Of a stretch of DNA of 64,000 bases, positions 1 to 8,774 are shown piece after piece; position 1 is the first letter of the stretch, and each line of letters begins with the position of its first letter. The DNA is from Clostridium acetobutylicum ATCC 824 (GTDB taxonomy: Bacteria; Bacillota; Clostridia; Clostridiales; Clostridiaceae). Below the pieces are notes generated by a model. The model was not told where the DNA came from. It made no database searches and worked only from the letters and a program-made list of their open reading frames with translations. Where the stretch lies: the NCBI RefSeq assembly GCF_000008765.1, contig NC_003030.1, positions 1,832,001 to 1,896,000 on the forward strand, written 5' to 3'. The translations under genes and the position numbers were made by a program.

Positions 1-1038
1 GTGGGGGAAACTTTTAACACTGTATTTACAAAGGCTAAAGGAAGAATTATAGTTGCAACTTTTGCATCTAATATTCACAGAATACAGCAAATAGTTGAGG
101 CCGCAGAACGCTATAATAGAAAAGTAGCGGTTTCGGGAAGAAGTATGGAAAATATAGTAGCTGTAGCTATTGAACTTGGTTACCTAAAAGTTAAGGAAGG
201 TGTTTTAATAGGCATTGATGCCATAAATAGATACGCCGATAACAAAATAGTTATAATTACTACAGGAAGCCAAGGAGAGCCAATGTCTGCACTTACAAGG
301 ATGGCAGCTCAGGAACACAAAAAAGTAAAAATACAGGAAGGCGATATGGTAGTAATATCAGCTAACCCTATACCTGGAAATGAAAAGTTGGTTTCAAGAG
401 TTATAAATCAATTATTTAAAAAAGGTGCAGAAGTTATTTATGAAGCTTTGGCAGATGTCCATGTTTCAGGTCACGCTTGTCAAGAAGAACTTAAGCTAAT
501 GCATACTCTTATAAAGCCTAGATTTTTTATACCAGTCCATGGAGAATACAGGCATTTAAAACAGCATAAAGAGCTGGCAACCAATTTAGGAATGCCTAAA
601 GCTAACGTTGTAATTCCAGAAATCGGTGGCGTTATAGAATTAACAAGAAGCAGCATAAAGAAAACCGATACTGTAGTTGCAGGTAAAGTGTTTGTAGATG
701 GTCTTGGTGTAGGTGATGTAGGAAATATAGTTTTAAGAGATAGAAAACATCTTTCACAGGATGGAATAGTAACAGTTGTTGTTACTATAGAAAAAGTAAG
801 TGGTACTGTAATTGCTGGACCTGACATTATTTCAAGAGGATTTGTGTATGTAAGAGAATCTGAAGATTTAATGGAGGAGTCAAAAGAAATTGTAAAGACA
901 GCACTGCTTGAATGTGAAGAAAAGCACATTACAGAGTGGGCAACTATAAAATCAAACATAAAGGATGTATTAAGAATATTCCTTTATGAGAGAACAAAGA
1001 GAAAGCCTATGATACTTCCTATAATTATGGAAGTGTAA
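1..1038 (+). CDS. rnj: Ribonuclease J, C-terminal part (5' end outside window)
   Basis: RNase J is a metallo-beta-lactamase/beta-CASP RNase (5'-to-3' exonuclease and endonuclease) that acts in mRNA decay and rRNA processing in Firmicutes. The 345 residues seen are the beta-CASP and C-terminal parts: IIVATFASNIHRIQQI near residue 16, the SGRSMENI segment, TTGSQGEP, and the conserved PVHGEYRHLKQH near residue 180. The family is about 550 residues long, so roughly 200 N-terminal residues including the HxHxDH metal site lie upstream. The GTG at base 1 is most likely an internal valine codon and not the start. The family assignment is firm; J1 versus J2 cannot be decided from this part. Confidence 0.93.
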   Translation: MGETFNTVFTKAKGRIIVATFASNIHRIQQIVEAAERYNRKVAVSGRSMENIVAVAIELGYLKVKEGVLIGIDAINRYADNKIVIITTGSQGEPMSALTRMAAQEHKKVKIQEGDMVVISANPIPGNEKLVSRVINQLFKKGAEVIYEALADVHVSGHACQEELKLMHTLIKPRFFIPVHGEYRHLKQHKELATNLGMPKANVVIPEIGGVIELTRSSIKKTDTVVAGKVFVDGLGVGDVGNIVLRDRKHLSQDGIVTVVVTIEKVSGTVIAGPDIISRGFVYVRESEDLMEESKEIVKTALLECEEKHITEWATIKSNIKDVLRIFLYERTKRKPMILPIIMEV

Positions 1039-1115
1039 ATTTAATTCATATTAGAGGAATTAAATAAAAAAATAAATAAATTTTTTATGAAATAGTTTAC
1101 TTTGGTTTAAGTAGA

Positions 1116-1144
1116 TTGACTTTTTAAATACTTAATATTAAAAT
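1116..1144 (+). promoter_or_regulatory. Candidate SigA promoter of typA
   Basis: TTGACT at 1116-1121 and TAAAAT at 1139-1144 are separated by 17 bases, close to the vegetative consensus. The predicted start of transcription, around 1151, is just before the hairpin at 1161-1187. Confidence 0.6.
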
Positions 1145-1160
1145 ATTAATTGGTACTAGA

Positions 1161-1187
1161 AAATTGGATGCTTTACGTATCCAATTT
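1161..1187 (+). terminator. Hairpin in the rnj-typA gap (terminator or 5' leader stem)
   Basis: AAATTGGAT at 1161-1169 pairs with ATCCAATTT at 1179-1187. The stem can extend two more pairs (1170-1171 with 1177-1178) around a five-base loop. The run TTTTT at 1185-1189 overlaps its 3' arm. It could end rnj transcripts. It also lies about ten bases after the predicted typA start site, so it may be a 5' stabilising or attenuating stem of the typA mRNA. Confidence 0.5.
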
Positions 1188-1235
1188 TTATTTATGATTT
1201 CACGTAGTATTAGTGAAATATACGGAGGAAGAGAA

Positions 1236-3053
1236 ATGGAAAAAATTACTAGAAATGATATAAGAAATATTGCTATAATAGCCCACGTTGACCATGGTAA
1301 GACTACTCTCGTGGATGCTTTACTTAGACAAAGTCATGTTTTTAGAGCAAATGAGAAAGTTGAAGAGAGAGTAATGGATTCTAATGATCTAGAAAAAGAA
1401 AGAGGAATAACAATACTTTCTAAAAATACATCTTTAATGCATGATGGAATTAAAATTAACATAGTAGATACTCCAGGACATGCTGATTTTGGTGGAGAGG
1501 TTGAGCGTGTACTTAAAATGGTAGACAGTGTTCTTCTTTTAGTAGATGCTTTTGAGGGACCTATGCCTCAGACTAAATTTGTTTTGAAAAAAGCTTTAGA
1601 GCTTAAATTAAAACCAATAGTTGTAATAAATAAAATAGATAAGCCAAATGCTAGACCTATGGAAGTTGTAGATGAAGTTTTGGACTTGTTTATAGACTTA
1701 GGTGCAGATGAAGATCAACTTGACTTCCCAATAGTTTATGCTTCTGCAAAAGCTGGTATTGCTAAGCTTGATGTAGATGATGAAAGCGAAACAATGGAAC
1801 CTTTGTTCGAGACTATTGTTAAATACGTTAAAGGTCCTGAAGGATATCTTGATGAACCACTTCAAATGCTTGTTTCTACAATAGATTCTAATGAATATGT
1901 TGGTAGAATTGCAATAGGAAGAGTTGAAAGAGGATCTATAAAGAAGAATCAGCAGGCTGTTTTAATAAGACGTGATGGAGCAAAGGAAAATGTAAAAATT
2001 TCAAGCTTATTTACTTATGAAGGTCTTAAGAGAGTTGAAGCTGATGAAGTTAAGTTTGGAGATATTGCTGTAGTTTCAGGAATACCTGATGTTAATATCG
2101 GAGAAACAATTGCAGATGCATCTAGACCAGAAGCATTACCTTTTGTAGATATTGATGAGCCTACATTAAGCATGTTCTTCATGGTAAATGATTCTCCTTT
2201 TGCAGGTAGAGAAGGCGATTTCGTTACATCAAGGCATTTAAGAGACAGACTTGAAAAGGAATTAGAGACAAACGTAAGTTTAAAAGTTGAAGAAACTGAT
2301 TCAGCTGATAAATTCAAGGTAAGTGGAAGAGGAGAACTTCATCTTTCAATATTGATAGAAACAATGAGAAGAGAAGGATTCGAATTCCAAGTATCTAAAC
2401 CAACTGTAATATACAAAGAGGAAAATGGTAAGAAGTTAGAGCCAATTGAAGAGCTCACAATAGACGTACCAGAAGAATTTATGGGCGTTGTAATGGAGAA
2501 GCTTGGACCTAGAAAGGCTGAACTTGTTAACATGACTTCAGCTGTAAATGGTTATACAAGATTAGAGTTCAAAATACCTTCTAGAGGTTTAATTGGATTC
2601 AGAAATGAGTTCATGACAGATACAAAGGGAAATGGAATAATGAACTCTACACTTATAGATTATGAACCATTTAGAGGAGATATTCCTGAAAGATCAAGAG
2701 GATCTATAGTTGTTTTTGAAACAGGAGTTTCAGTTGTCTATGGATTGTACAGTGCTCAAGAAAGAGGAAGATTATTTGTTGGTGCTGGAGTAGATGTTTA
2801 CGAAGGAATGGTAGTTGGAGAATGTTCAAGAGCCGAAGATATCGAAGTTAATGTTTGTAAGAAAAAGCATCTTTCAAACACTAGATCTTCTGGAGCTGAT
2901 GATGCTTTAAAATTAGTTCCAATTCCTGACATGTCTTTAGAGAAATGTCTTGAGTTTATAGCATCTGATGAATTGGTAGAAATCACTCCAAAGAGCATTA
3001 GAATGAGAAAGAAAGTCTTAGATACAAATTTACGTAAGAAGAAAAGAAAATAG
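1236..3053 (+). CDS. typA: Translational GTPase TypA/BipA
   Basis: TypA/BipA is a ribosome-binding GTPase of the EF-G family that acts in ribosome assembly and stress adaptation. The start is placed at ATG 1236 because TACGGAGGAAGAG lies just before it. A longer frame opening at 1164 would run through the leader hairpin and carry an unrelated N-terminus. From this start the protein has 605 residues, normal for the family. The G1 motif AHVDHGKT is at residues 16-23, followed by [10 protein letters not shown] and NKID. EF-G-like domains and the TypA-specific C-terminal region (for example [18 protein letters not shown]) follow. The gene is followed 20 bases later by mltG. Confidence 0.96.
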   Translation: MEKITRNDIRNIAIIAHVDHGKTTLVDALLRQSHVFRANEKVEERVMDSNDLEKERGITILSKNTSLMHDGIKINIVDTPGHADFGGEVERVLKMVDSVLLLVDAFEGPMPQTKFVLKKALELKLKPIVVINKIDKPNARPMEVVDEVLDLFIDLGADEDQLDFPIVYASAKAGIAKLDVDDESETMEPLFETIVKYVKGPEGYLDEPLQMLVSTIDSNEYVGRIAIGRVERGSIKKNQQAVLIRRDGAKENVKISSLFTYEGLKRVEADEVKFGDIAVVSGIPDVNIGETIADASRPEALPFVDIDEPTLSMFFMVNDSPFAGREGDFVTSRHLRDRLEKELETNVSLKVEETDSADKFKVSGRGELHLSILIETMRREGFEFQVSKPTVIYKEENGKKLEPIEELTIDVPEEFMGVVMEKLGPRKAELVNMTSAVNGYTRLEFKIPSRGLIGFRNEFMTDTKGNGIMNSTLIDYEPFRGDIPERSRGSIVVFETGVSVVYGLYSAQERGRLFVGAGVDVYEGMVVGECSRAEDIEVNVCKKKHLSNTRSSGADDALKLVPIPDMSLEKCLEFIASDELVEITPKSIRMRKKVLDTNLRKKKRK

Positions 3054-3073
3054 CTTTTAGAGGAATGGGTAAT

Positions 3074-4093
3074 ATGAAAGTACAAACTATTTTAAAGAAG
3101 AAAGTTTATATATTTCTGTTTTTAATCCTAGTATTAATTTGTGCATCAGCTGCATATTTTAAGCATGCTATGAATTACCCTTTTAAAATTAAAAACGATG
3201 TTAGTTTTCAAGTAAATAATGGTGATAATCCATATTCTGTTATGAACAGATTAGATAAACAGAATATGATTAAGAATAAACTATTTATAAAAGCTTACAT
3301 TAAATATAATAAAGTTCCCGGTGATATAAAGCCGGGACTTTATTCAATAAAAAAAGGGGAATCTTCAAAGAAGTTTTTTCAAGATATAGCTGAAGGAAAC
3401 TTTTCTAGTGACTATGTTAAGGTTACTATACCTGAAGGATATGATATAGAGGAGATTGCTAATTTATTTGATAAAAAGGGATTAATAAATAGAGATGAAT
3501 TTATAAATGCTTGCAAGAATTATAGTATACCTAAGTACATAAAAAATGACGACAACAGAAAGTATAAGCTTGAGGGGTACCTTTTTCCGGATACCTATGA
3601 ATTTAAAAAAGGTACAAAGGGAAAAGATATTATTGATACTATGATTAAGAGATTTGATGAAGTATTTAAACAAGCACAAAAGGACACTGGCAAGAGTGGA
3701 AGCGATGTGGACCAAACAATAATAATGGCGTCAGTTGTTGAAAGAGAAGCAGAAGTAGATAAGGATAGACCAGTTATAGCTTCCGTATTTTTTAACAGAC
3801 TAAAAATTAAAATGAAGCTGCAGTCTTGTGCCACAGTTGAGTATGCACTTGGTCATCACAAAAATAAATTGTCCAATGCAGATTTAAAGACAAAATCAAA
3901 TTACAATACCTATTTAATAGACGGTATGCCGGAAGGACCAATATGTTCTCCAGGTAAAGAATCTATTAAAGCTGCGTTAAATCCTTCCAGCACAAACTAT
4001 ATTTATTTTGTTTCGAATAATGATGGAACTCACTTCTTTACAAGTGATTATAATGAGTTTTTAAAGGTTAAGAAAAAAACTCAAGGATTTTAA
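3074..4093 (+). CDS. mltG: Endolytic murein transglycosylase MltG (YceG family)
   Basis: MltG cleaves nascent peptidoglycan glycan strands at the outer face of the membrane and sets strand length. One transmembrane helix spans about residues 7-28, then a LysM-like segment and the YceG domain. The catalytic-glutamate region ASVVEREAEVDKDRP is followed by FFNRLKIKMKLQSCATVEY and GPICSPGKESIKAALNP, as in E. coli MltG. An in-frame ATG at 3065 sits almost on the Shine-Dalgarno AGAGGA (3059-3064), so ATG 3074 with proper spacing is preferred, giving 339 residues. The next two genes match the B. subtilis order yrrL-yrrM-yrrN/O. Confidence 0.92.
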   Translation: MKVQTILKKKVYIFLFLILVLICASAAYFKHAMNYPFKIKNDVSFQVNNGDNPYSVMNRLDKQNMIKNKLFIKAYIKYNKVPGDIKPGLYSIKKGESSKKFFQDIAEGNFSSDYVKVTIPEGYDIEEIANLFDKKGLINRDEFINACKNYSIPKYIKNDDNRKYKLEGYLFPDTYEFKKGTKGKDIIDTMIKRFDEVFKQAQKDTGKSGSDVDQTIIMASVVEREAEVDKDRPVIASVFFNRLKIKMKLQSCATVEYALGHHKNKLSNADLKTKSNYNTYLIDGMPEGPICSPGKESIKAALNPSSTNYIYFVSNNDGTHFFTSDYNEFLKVKKKTQGF

Positions 4094-4108
4094 TTTGGAG
4101 GAAATTTT

Positions 4109-4759
4109 ATGGGCAAAATAATGTATGACTATATAAGTGATTATATTAGAAATTTAATTCCTGAGCATGAAGGTGTATTAAAGGAATTAGAAGAGTATGC
4201 GGCAGAAAACAATGTGCCTATAGTTCACAAAGAGACAGCAAAATTTCTCGAATTTATGATGCAGGTAAAAAAACCACTTAAAATTTTAGAGCTTGGTACG
4301 GCAATAGGTTATTCTGCATCACTTATGGCTTTGAATTCAAATGCACATATCACAACTGTTGATAGAAGTGATAAAATGATTGAAATTGCATTAGAAAATA
4401 TAAAGAAGTTTGGATTAGATGATAGAATTGAAGTTCTAAATGGAGAATGTATAGATGTAATTAAGAGTTTAAATGACAAGTATGATGTTATTTTTATAGA
4501 TGCAGGAAAGGGACATTACGAGGACTTTTTTAACGAGTCTTTGAGGATTCTAAAGGATGACGGCATAATAATAGCAGATAATGTATTATTTAGAGGAATG
4601 GTTGCCAGCAATGATCTTTTAGAGAGAAGAAAGATTACAATTGTTAAAAGAATGAGAAGATACCTTGACGTTGTTTCTAATAGACCTGACTTTACTACAT
4701 CAGTAATTCCAATGGGAGATGGAATTGCAGTCACAACAAGGAGGAAAAGCAATGAATAA
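4109..4759 (+). CDS. trmR: SAM-dependent O-methyltransferase, probable tRNA methyltransferase TrmR
   Basis: This 216-residue protein belongs to the class I SAM methyltransferase family that includes YrrM/TrmR and catechol O-methyltransferases. Visible motifs are ILELGTAIGYSASLMA (SAM motif I), ITTVDRSDKMIEIA, VIFIDAGKGHYEDFF (metal-binding Asp) and GIIIADNVLFRGMV. In B. subtilis TrmR methylates 5-hydroxyuridine at tRNA wobble position 34. The inference that it does so here comes from the context: mltG before it and a TrhP-like U32 protein after it, whose ATG overlaps its stop by eight bases. GGAGG precedes ATG 4109. The family call is safe; the exact substrate is inferred. Confidence 0.85.
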   Translation: MGKIMYDYISDYIRNLIPEHEGVLKELEEYAAENNVPIVHKETAKFLEFMMQVKKPLKILELGTAIGYSASLMALNSNAHITTVDRSDKMIEIALENIKKFGLDDRIEVLNGECIDVIKSLNDKYDVIFIDAGKGHYEDFFNESLRILKDDGIIIADNVLFRGMVASNDLLERRKITIVKRMRRYLDVVSNRPDFTTSVIPMGDGIAVTTRRKSNE

Positions 4760-5972
4760 ACCCGAACTTTTAGCACCAGCAGGTAATATTGAAAAATTAA
4801 AGACAGCTATTGAATTCGGTGCGGATGCTGTCTATTTAGGTGGTAGTAAACTTAATTTAAGAGCTTTTGCTGATAATTTCTCGCTAGATGAATTAAAAGA
4901 AGGAATAGAATTTGCACACAGCCGAAATAAAAAAGTGTATATTACACTAAATGTTTTTCCTCATAATGAGGATTTAAACGGGCTTGAAGAGTATTTAAAA
5001 GATCTTTATGAAATTAAGGCGGATGCAGTTATAGTATCTGATCCAGGCATAATTATGACAGCTAGAGAAGTTGTACCTAACCTGGAAATTCACCTTAGCA
5101 CACAAGCCAATAGTGTTAACTATAAAACAGCTATATTTTGGCATAAGCAGGGAGTTAAGAGAATAGTTGTAGCAAGAGAACTTTCATTAAAAGAAATAAA
5201 ATCAATGAAAGAAAAAATACCTGAAACTTGTGAGATAGAGGCATTTGTACATGGTTCTATGTGCATATCTTACTCAGGAAGATGTCTTCTTTCTAATTAT
5301 ATGACAGGAAGAGATTCCAATAGGGGTGCTTGTGCACAACCATGCAGATATAAGTATTCATTGGTAGAAGAAAAGAGACCAAACGAATACTTCCCAGTTT
5401 ATGAGGATGAAAAGGGAACTTATATAATGAATTCTAAGGATTTGTGCATGATAGAGCATATACCAGACTTAATAAGTGCTGGAATTGATTCCTTAAAGAT
5501 TGAAGGAAGAATGAAGAGTTCATACTATGTTGCATCTGTAGTAAAAGCATATAGAGAAGCTATTGACACATATTTTGAAAATCCAGAGGAATATAAGTTT
5601 AATGAAAAGTGGATGGAATATCTTACTAAGCCAAGTCATAGAAGATATACTACAGGATTTTATTACGGCGATAGTAATAAACAGCACTATGAATCTTCAT
5701 CTTATATAAGAGATTTTGATATTGTTGGTATAGTTAGAAGCTATGATAAAGAAACTGGAATAGCAGTTATAGAGCAGAGAAATAAGTGTTATGCTGGAGA
5801 TAAAGTGGAGGTTTTAAGGCCTCGTGGAGAAAACCTTGAAATAGAACTTAAAGATTTGAAAAACAAAGATGGAGAGGCAATTGAGAGCACACCTGTAGCG
5901 CAAATGATATATACTATTAAAACTGATAAAGTGCTTGAAAGCGGAAATATGCTGATTAAAGGTAAAAATTAG
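4752..5972 (+). CDS. trhP: Peptidase U32-family protein, probable tRNA hydroxylation protein TrhP
   Basis: U32 proteins were once called collagenases; TrhP members are needed to make 5-hydroxyuridine at tRNA position 34. The N-terminus KPELLAPAGNIEKLKTAIEF opens a TIM-barrel. The cysteines of the U32 signature are present: VHGSMCISYSGRCLLSNY and GACAQPC around residues 170-200. Similar family members bind an Fe-S cluster with such residues. ATG 4752 lies behind AAGGAGGAAAAGC. An upstream in-frame ATG at 4719 would add 11 residues lacking family similarity. With 406 residues it resembles the longer B. subtilis paralogue YrrO. Coupling to the methyltransferase supports a two-step wobble-uridine pathway. 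Confidence 0.85.
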   Translation: MNKPELLAPAGNIEKLKTAIEFGADAVYLGGSKLNLRAFADNFSLDELKEGIEFAHSRNKKVYITLNVFPHNEDLNGLEEYLKDLYEIKADAVIVSDPGIIMTAREVVPNLEIHLSTQANSVNYKTAIFWHKQGVKRIVVARELSLKEIKSMKEKIPETCEIEAFVHGSMCISYSGRCLLSNYMTGRDSNRGACAQPCRYKYSLVEEKRPNEYFPVYEDEKGTYIMNSKDLCMIEHIPDLISAGIDSLKIEGRMKSSYYVASVVKAYREAIDTYFENPEEYKFNEKWMEYLTKPSHRRYTTGFYYGDSNKQHYESSSYIRDFDIVGIVRSYDKETGIAVIEQRNKCYAGDKVEVLRPRGENLEIELKDLKNKDGEAIESTPVAQMIYTIKTDKVLESGNMLIKGKN

Positions 5973-6035
5973 CATGTAACCTGAATAAAATACCTTATTT
6001 TGGTCCAAAATGGATTAAAGTGAGGTGTTTTTTTT

Positions 6036-7634
6036 ATGGAGAGAACAAGAATAAAATGTATTTTGATTTTTTTAGGTATATTTGCGGTATTTGCATTTCT
6101 ATGTACAAGGCTTTATTTAATTATGAATGTATATAGTAAAGATTTAGAGACTAATTACAGCAGACAAAATACATCAAGTGAGAGAATTAAAAATATAAAT
6201 TATGATGTTGTGGATTGTAATGGCAAAAATATGCTTACTTTTAACAGAAAATATTATGTTGTAATAAATCCATATATTTTTACGCAAAACAATAGTGATA
6301 CAAATAAAAGAGAGCTTTATGCATTATCTTATATATTAAAAAATTACGATAATAAATACGATTTAACTAACATAGATATTAAAAGCGAATCAAGCAAAAT
6401 ATACTGGAGCATCAATGAAACACTTTATAATGATCTTTCAAAGTTTAAAAATGTAAATGGAGTATATACTTATTTTGTTGATGAGGTAAATAGGGATAAG
6501 GCTTCGGATATATGCAACATTATTACAAATCCTATGGATAAGGATAACAAGAAGTTTAAAGCCAATGCCTCTATAGAAAAAGCTGTATATAATGAATTTA
6601 AGAATTCCCCATTTCCTGAAAAAAACTTTGTAAATGATTCATATGGAAATCTAATTGCAACTAATGGTGGGCAAAATAAAGGTAAATCAGAGGTTAAATT
6701 AACTATAGATAAGGACATTAATGATAAAGTTCAGAATATACTAGACAGCAGTGGATTGAAACAGGTATCAGCAATTTTAATGCAGAGTGATAATGGAGCA
6801 GTAAGAGCTATGGTACAAAAGGATAAATATGCCCCTAACATAAATCTTGGTGGTGGTGGAATATACTATCCAGGCTCCATATTTAAAGCTGTAGTTGAGG
6901 AAGCTGCAATTGAAACTGGCAAACTGGATTTAAATAAACCAATAAAAAATACAGGAGAGTTTAGTGAGGATAAACTTTATGATTACTGCACTCCAGAAAA
7001 GGCTTTTATAATATCATCAAATGATGTTTTTATAAACATAGGACATCTAGCTGGATTTGATAATATATATGATCTTAGTAAAAGACAAGGACTTTTTAAT
7101 AAGGTTTTAAACTTTGATTTAGAGTCGGAGGGAAGACTTGATAATAACGATTCTAATAGTGAAGGTAATTTAAGTTTGCTTTCCTATGGTCAAAGTATAA
7201 GAATAACGCCTATAGAAGCAATTGCTATCCCAAATACTGTAATTAATCACGGCATATATGTAAAGCCCCATATTATTGATTCATATATTGTAAATGATAA
7301 AGTAAAAACAAATCAAATTTACAGTTCAAGGGTTATAAAAGAAAGCACTGCAAATATAATGAAAGAGCAATTTAAGAAGGTATTAACAGATAAAGATGGA
7401 ACAGGTAAACTTGCGTATACAAATAATAAATGCATAGGAGGAAAAACAGGAACAGCACAGAGAATAAACGGACATGATGTTAAGAGTGTGGATGGATGGT
7501 TTGTTGGATTCTTTGATTTAAAGGGTGTAAACTATTCAGCTGTTATATTTGTGCCTGGGATAGATGAGAAACTAAGCGCAGGCTCTGAAGCAGCTCCTAT
7601 ATTTAAAAAAATAGTAACGGATTTAAATAAATAG
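6036..7634 (+). CDS. Class B penicillin-binding protein (transpeptidase)
   Basis: This is a monofunctional DD-transpeptidase that cross-links peptidoglycan outside the membrane. A single N-terminal membrane helix (about residues 7-29) anchors it. The active-site motifs are SIFK with nucleophile Ser281, SSN at 327-329 and KTG at 470-472. At 532 residues it is short for FtsI/SpoVD, because the N-terminal non-catalytic domain is small and poorly conserved and no PASTA repeats follow. The start has GTGAGGTG upstream. It precedes sigK, and no classic division-cluster genes flank it. A sporulation-cortex or septal role is possible, but only the enzyme class can be read from the sequence. Confidence 0.88.
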   Translation: MERTRIKCILIFLGIFAVFAFLCTRLYLIMNVYSKDLETNYSRQNTSSERIKNINYDVVDCNGKNMLTFNRKYYVVINPYIFTQNNSDTNKRELYALSYILKNYDNKYDLTNIDIKSESSKIYWSINETLYNDLSKFKNVNGVYTYFVDEVNRDKASDICNIITNPMDKDNKKFKANASIEKAVYNEFKNSPFPEKNFVNDSYGNLIATNGGQNKGKSEVKLTIDKDINDKVQNILDSSGLKQVSAILMQSDNGAVRAMVQKDKYAPNINLGGGGIYYPGSIFKAVVEEAAIETGKLDLNKPIKNTGEFSEDKLYDYCTPEKAFIISSNDVFINIGHLAGFDNIYDLSKRQGLFNKVLNFDLESEGRLDNNDSNSEGNLSLLSYGQSIRITPIEAIAIPNTVINHGIYVKPHIIDSYIVNDKVKTNQIYSSRVIKESTANIMKEQFKKVLTDKDGTGKLAYTNNKCIGGKTGTAQRINGHDVKSVDGWFVGFFDLKGVNYSAVIFVPGIDEKLSAGSEAAPIFKKIVTDLNK

Positions 7635-7815
7635 GGCAGCTAATTTATTTCTTTAAAAAGGTAACAAAAATTATGTCTTGTGAATAGTATAAATTGATAG
7701 GTTTTCTAATTTACAAAGTAACGAGAATACCTATAACAGCGTAGGATAAATAGTTTTAACCGTAATTGTGGTTAAACTTAAGTTAGTTTTGAAAGCATTA
7801 TTAGGAGGATTACCT

Positions 7816-8520
7816 GTGTTTGTAATGTATTGTTTATTTAATATAGTGGGAAGTATCACATTTTTTGTAGCTTATATTGGTAACGGTGCATCGTTTCCTC
7901 AACCACTTTCCGAAAGTGAAGAAAAGTATTATTTAAAAAAGTTAAAGGAAGGTGATCCCCTTGCAAAAAACATACTCATAGAAAGAAATTTAAGACTTGT
8001 AGCTCACATTGTAAAAAAATATTCTTATTCAGGTAAAGAAGTTGATGATTTAATATCCATAGGCACCATAGGGCTTATAAAGGCCATTGATTCATATAAT
8101 GTATCAAAAGGTACTAGACTTGCAACCTATGCTGCTAGATGCATTGAAAATGAGATATTAATGCTCATACGAAATAATAAAAAAAGCAAGAATGAGGTTT
8201 ATCTTCAAGATCCGATAGGAGTAGATAAAGAGGGGAATGAAATATCACTTATCGATATATTGAGCAGCGATGACGATTCTGTAATTGAAATAGTTGAGAA
8301 CAGAATTCAAATTGGAAAACTTTATGTAGAGATAAATAGAGTGCTAAAAGGACGTGAAAAAGCAATAATTAAGATGAGATATGGTCTCGGTGATGGAAAA
8401 CCAAGAAATCAAAGAGAGATAGCACAAATATTGGGTATATCTAGATCATATGTTTCAAGAATAGAAAAGAGGGCATTAAAAAAATTGTATAGGCAACTAA
8501 ACGGAAACTGCAAAATATAA
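7816..8520 (+). CDS. sigK: RNA polymerase sigma factor SigK precursor (mother cell)
   Basis: SigK is a late mother-cell sporulation sigma factor made as an inactive membrane-bound precursor. GTG 7816 follows TTAGGAGGATTACCT with ideal spacing. A longer frame from GTG 7768 lacks a ribosome site. The 234-residue product starts with a hydrophobic pro-sequence (residues 1-20) followed by FPQPLSESEE, as in B. subtilis pro-SigK. Region 2 ([16 protein letters not shown]) and the region 4 helix-turn-helix (QREIAQILGISRSYVSRI) are intact. The gene is continuous, with no skin-like insertion. Pro-SigK is normally cut by SpoIVFB, which is not in this window. SigE and SigG are encoded 6-8 kb downstream. 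Confidence 0.94.
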   Translation: MFVMYCLFNIVGSITFFVAYIGNGASFPQPLSESEEKYYLKKLKEGDPLAKNILIERNLRLVAHIVKKYSYSGKEVDDLISIGTIGLIKAIDSYNVSKGTRLATYAARCIENEILMLIRNNKKSKNEVYLQDPIGVDKEGNEISLIDILSSDDDSVIEIVENRIQIGKLYVEINRVLKGREKAIIKMRYGLGDGKPRNQREIAQILGISRSYVSRIEKRALKKLYRQLNGNCKI

Positions 8521-8631
8521 AAACATGCTTTGTAACAATATAATTGTAATTATATAAAAATTAATTTATAATAAAAATGTTATAAAAGTTAGAACTTATG
8601 GTTAAATTTCTATAAAAACATTAAAAAATAA

Positions 8632-8673
8632 AAAAATAAGAAAAGACTTATTTTTACTAATTTATGGTAAAAT
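8632..8673 (+). promoter_or_regulatory. AT-rich hairpin and candidate pilT promoter
   Basis: In the 254-base gap between sigK and pilT, AAAAATAAG (8632-8640) pairs with CTTATTTTT (8647-8655) and could be a weak sigK terminator. It is followed by TGGTAAAAT (8665-8673), an extended -10 element for pilT without a good -35. Nothing else recognisable is in this gap. Confidence 0.35.
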
Positions 8674-8774
8674 ATCTTGAATATTATGAGTTTTGGCCTA
8701 CCTTTATATAAACTAAGAAAAGGCTTTAAAACTTATTATATTCAGGGGGGTTAAATAGGGAGGAATATTTATAA

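Noticed and set aside
480-959. 159-codon open frame on the minus strand inside the RNase J gene
   Set aside because: It is fully antisense to a clearly conserved coding region, has Ser/Thr/Pro-rich shadow composition and no ribosome site.
7752-7779. Imperfect TTTAACC/GGTTAAA stem before sigK
   Set aside because: Seven pairs in very A/T-rich DNA without a T-run; too weak to list as an element.
7635-8774. A skin-like or other mobile insertion at sigK
   Set aside because: The sigK frame is continuous and no recombinase gene or repeats flank it.
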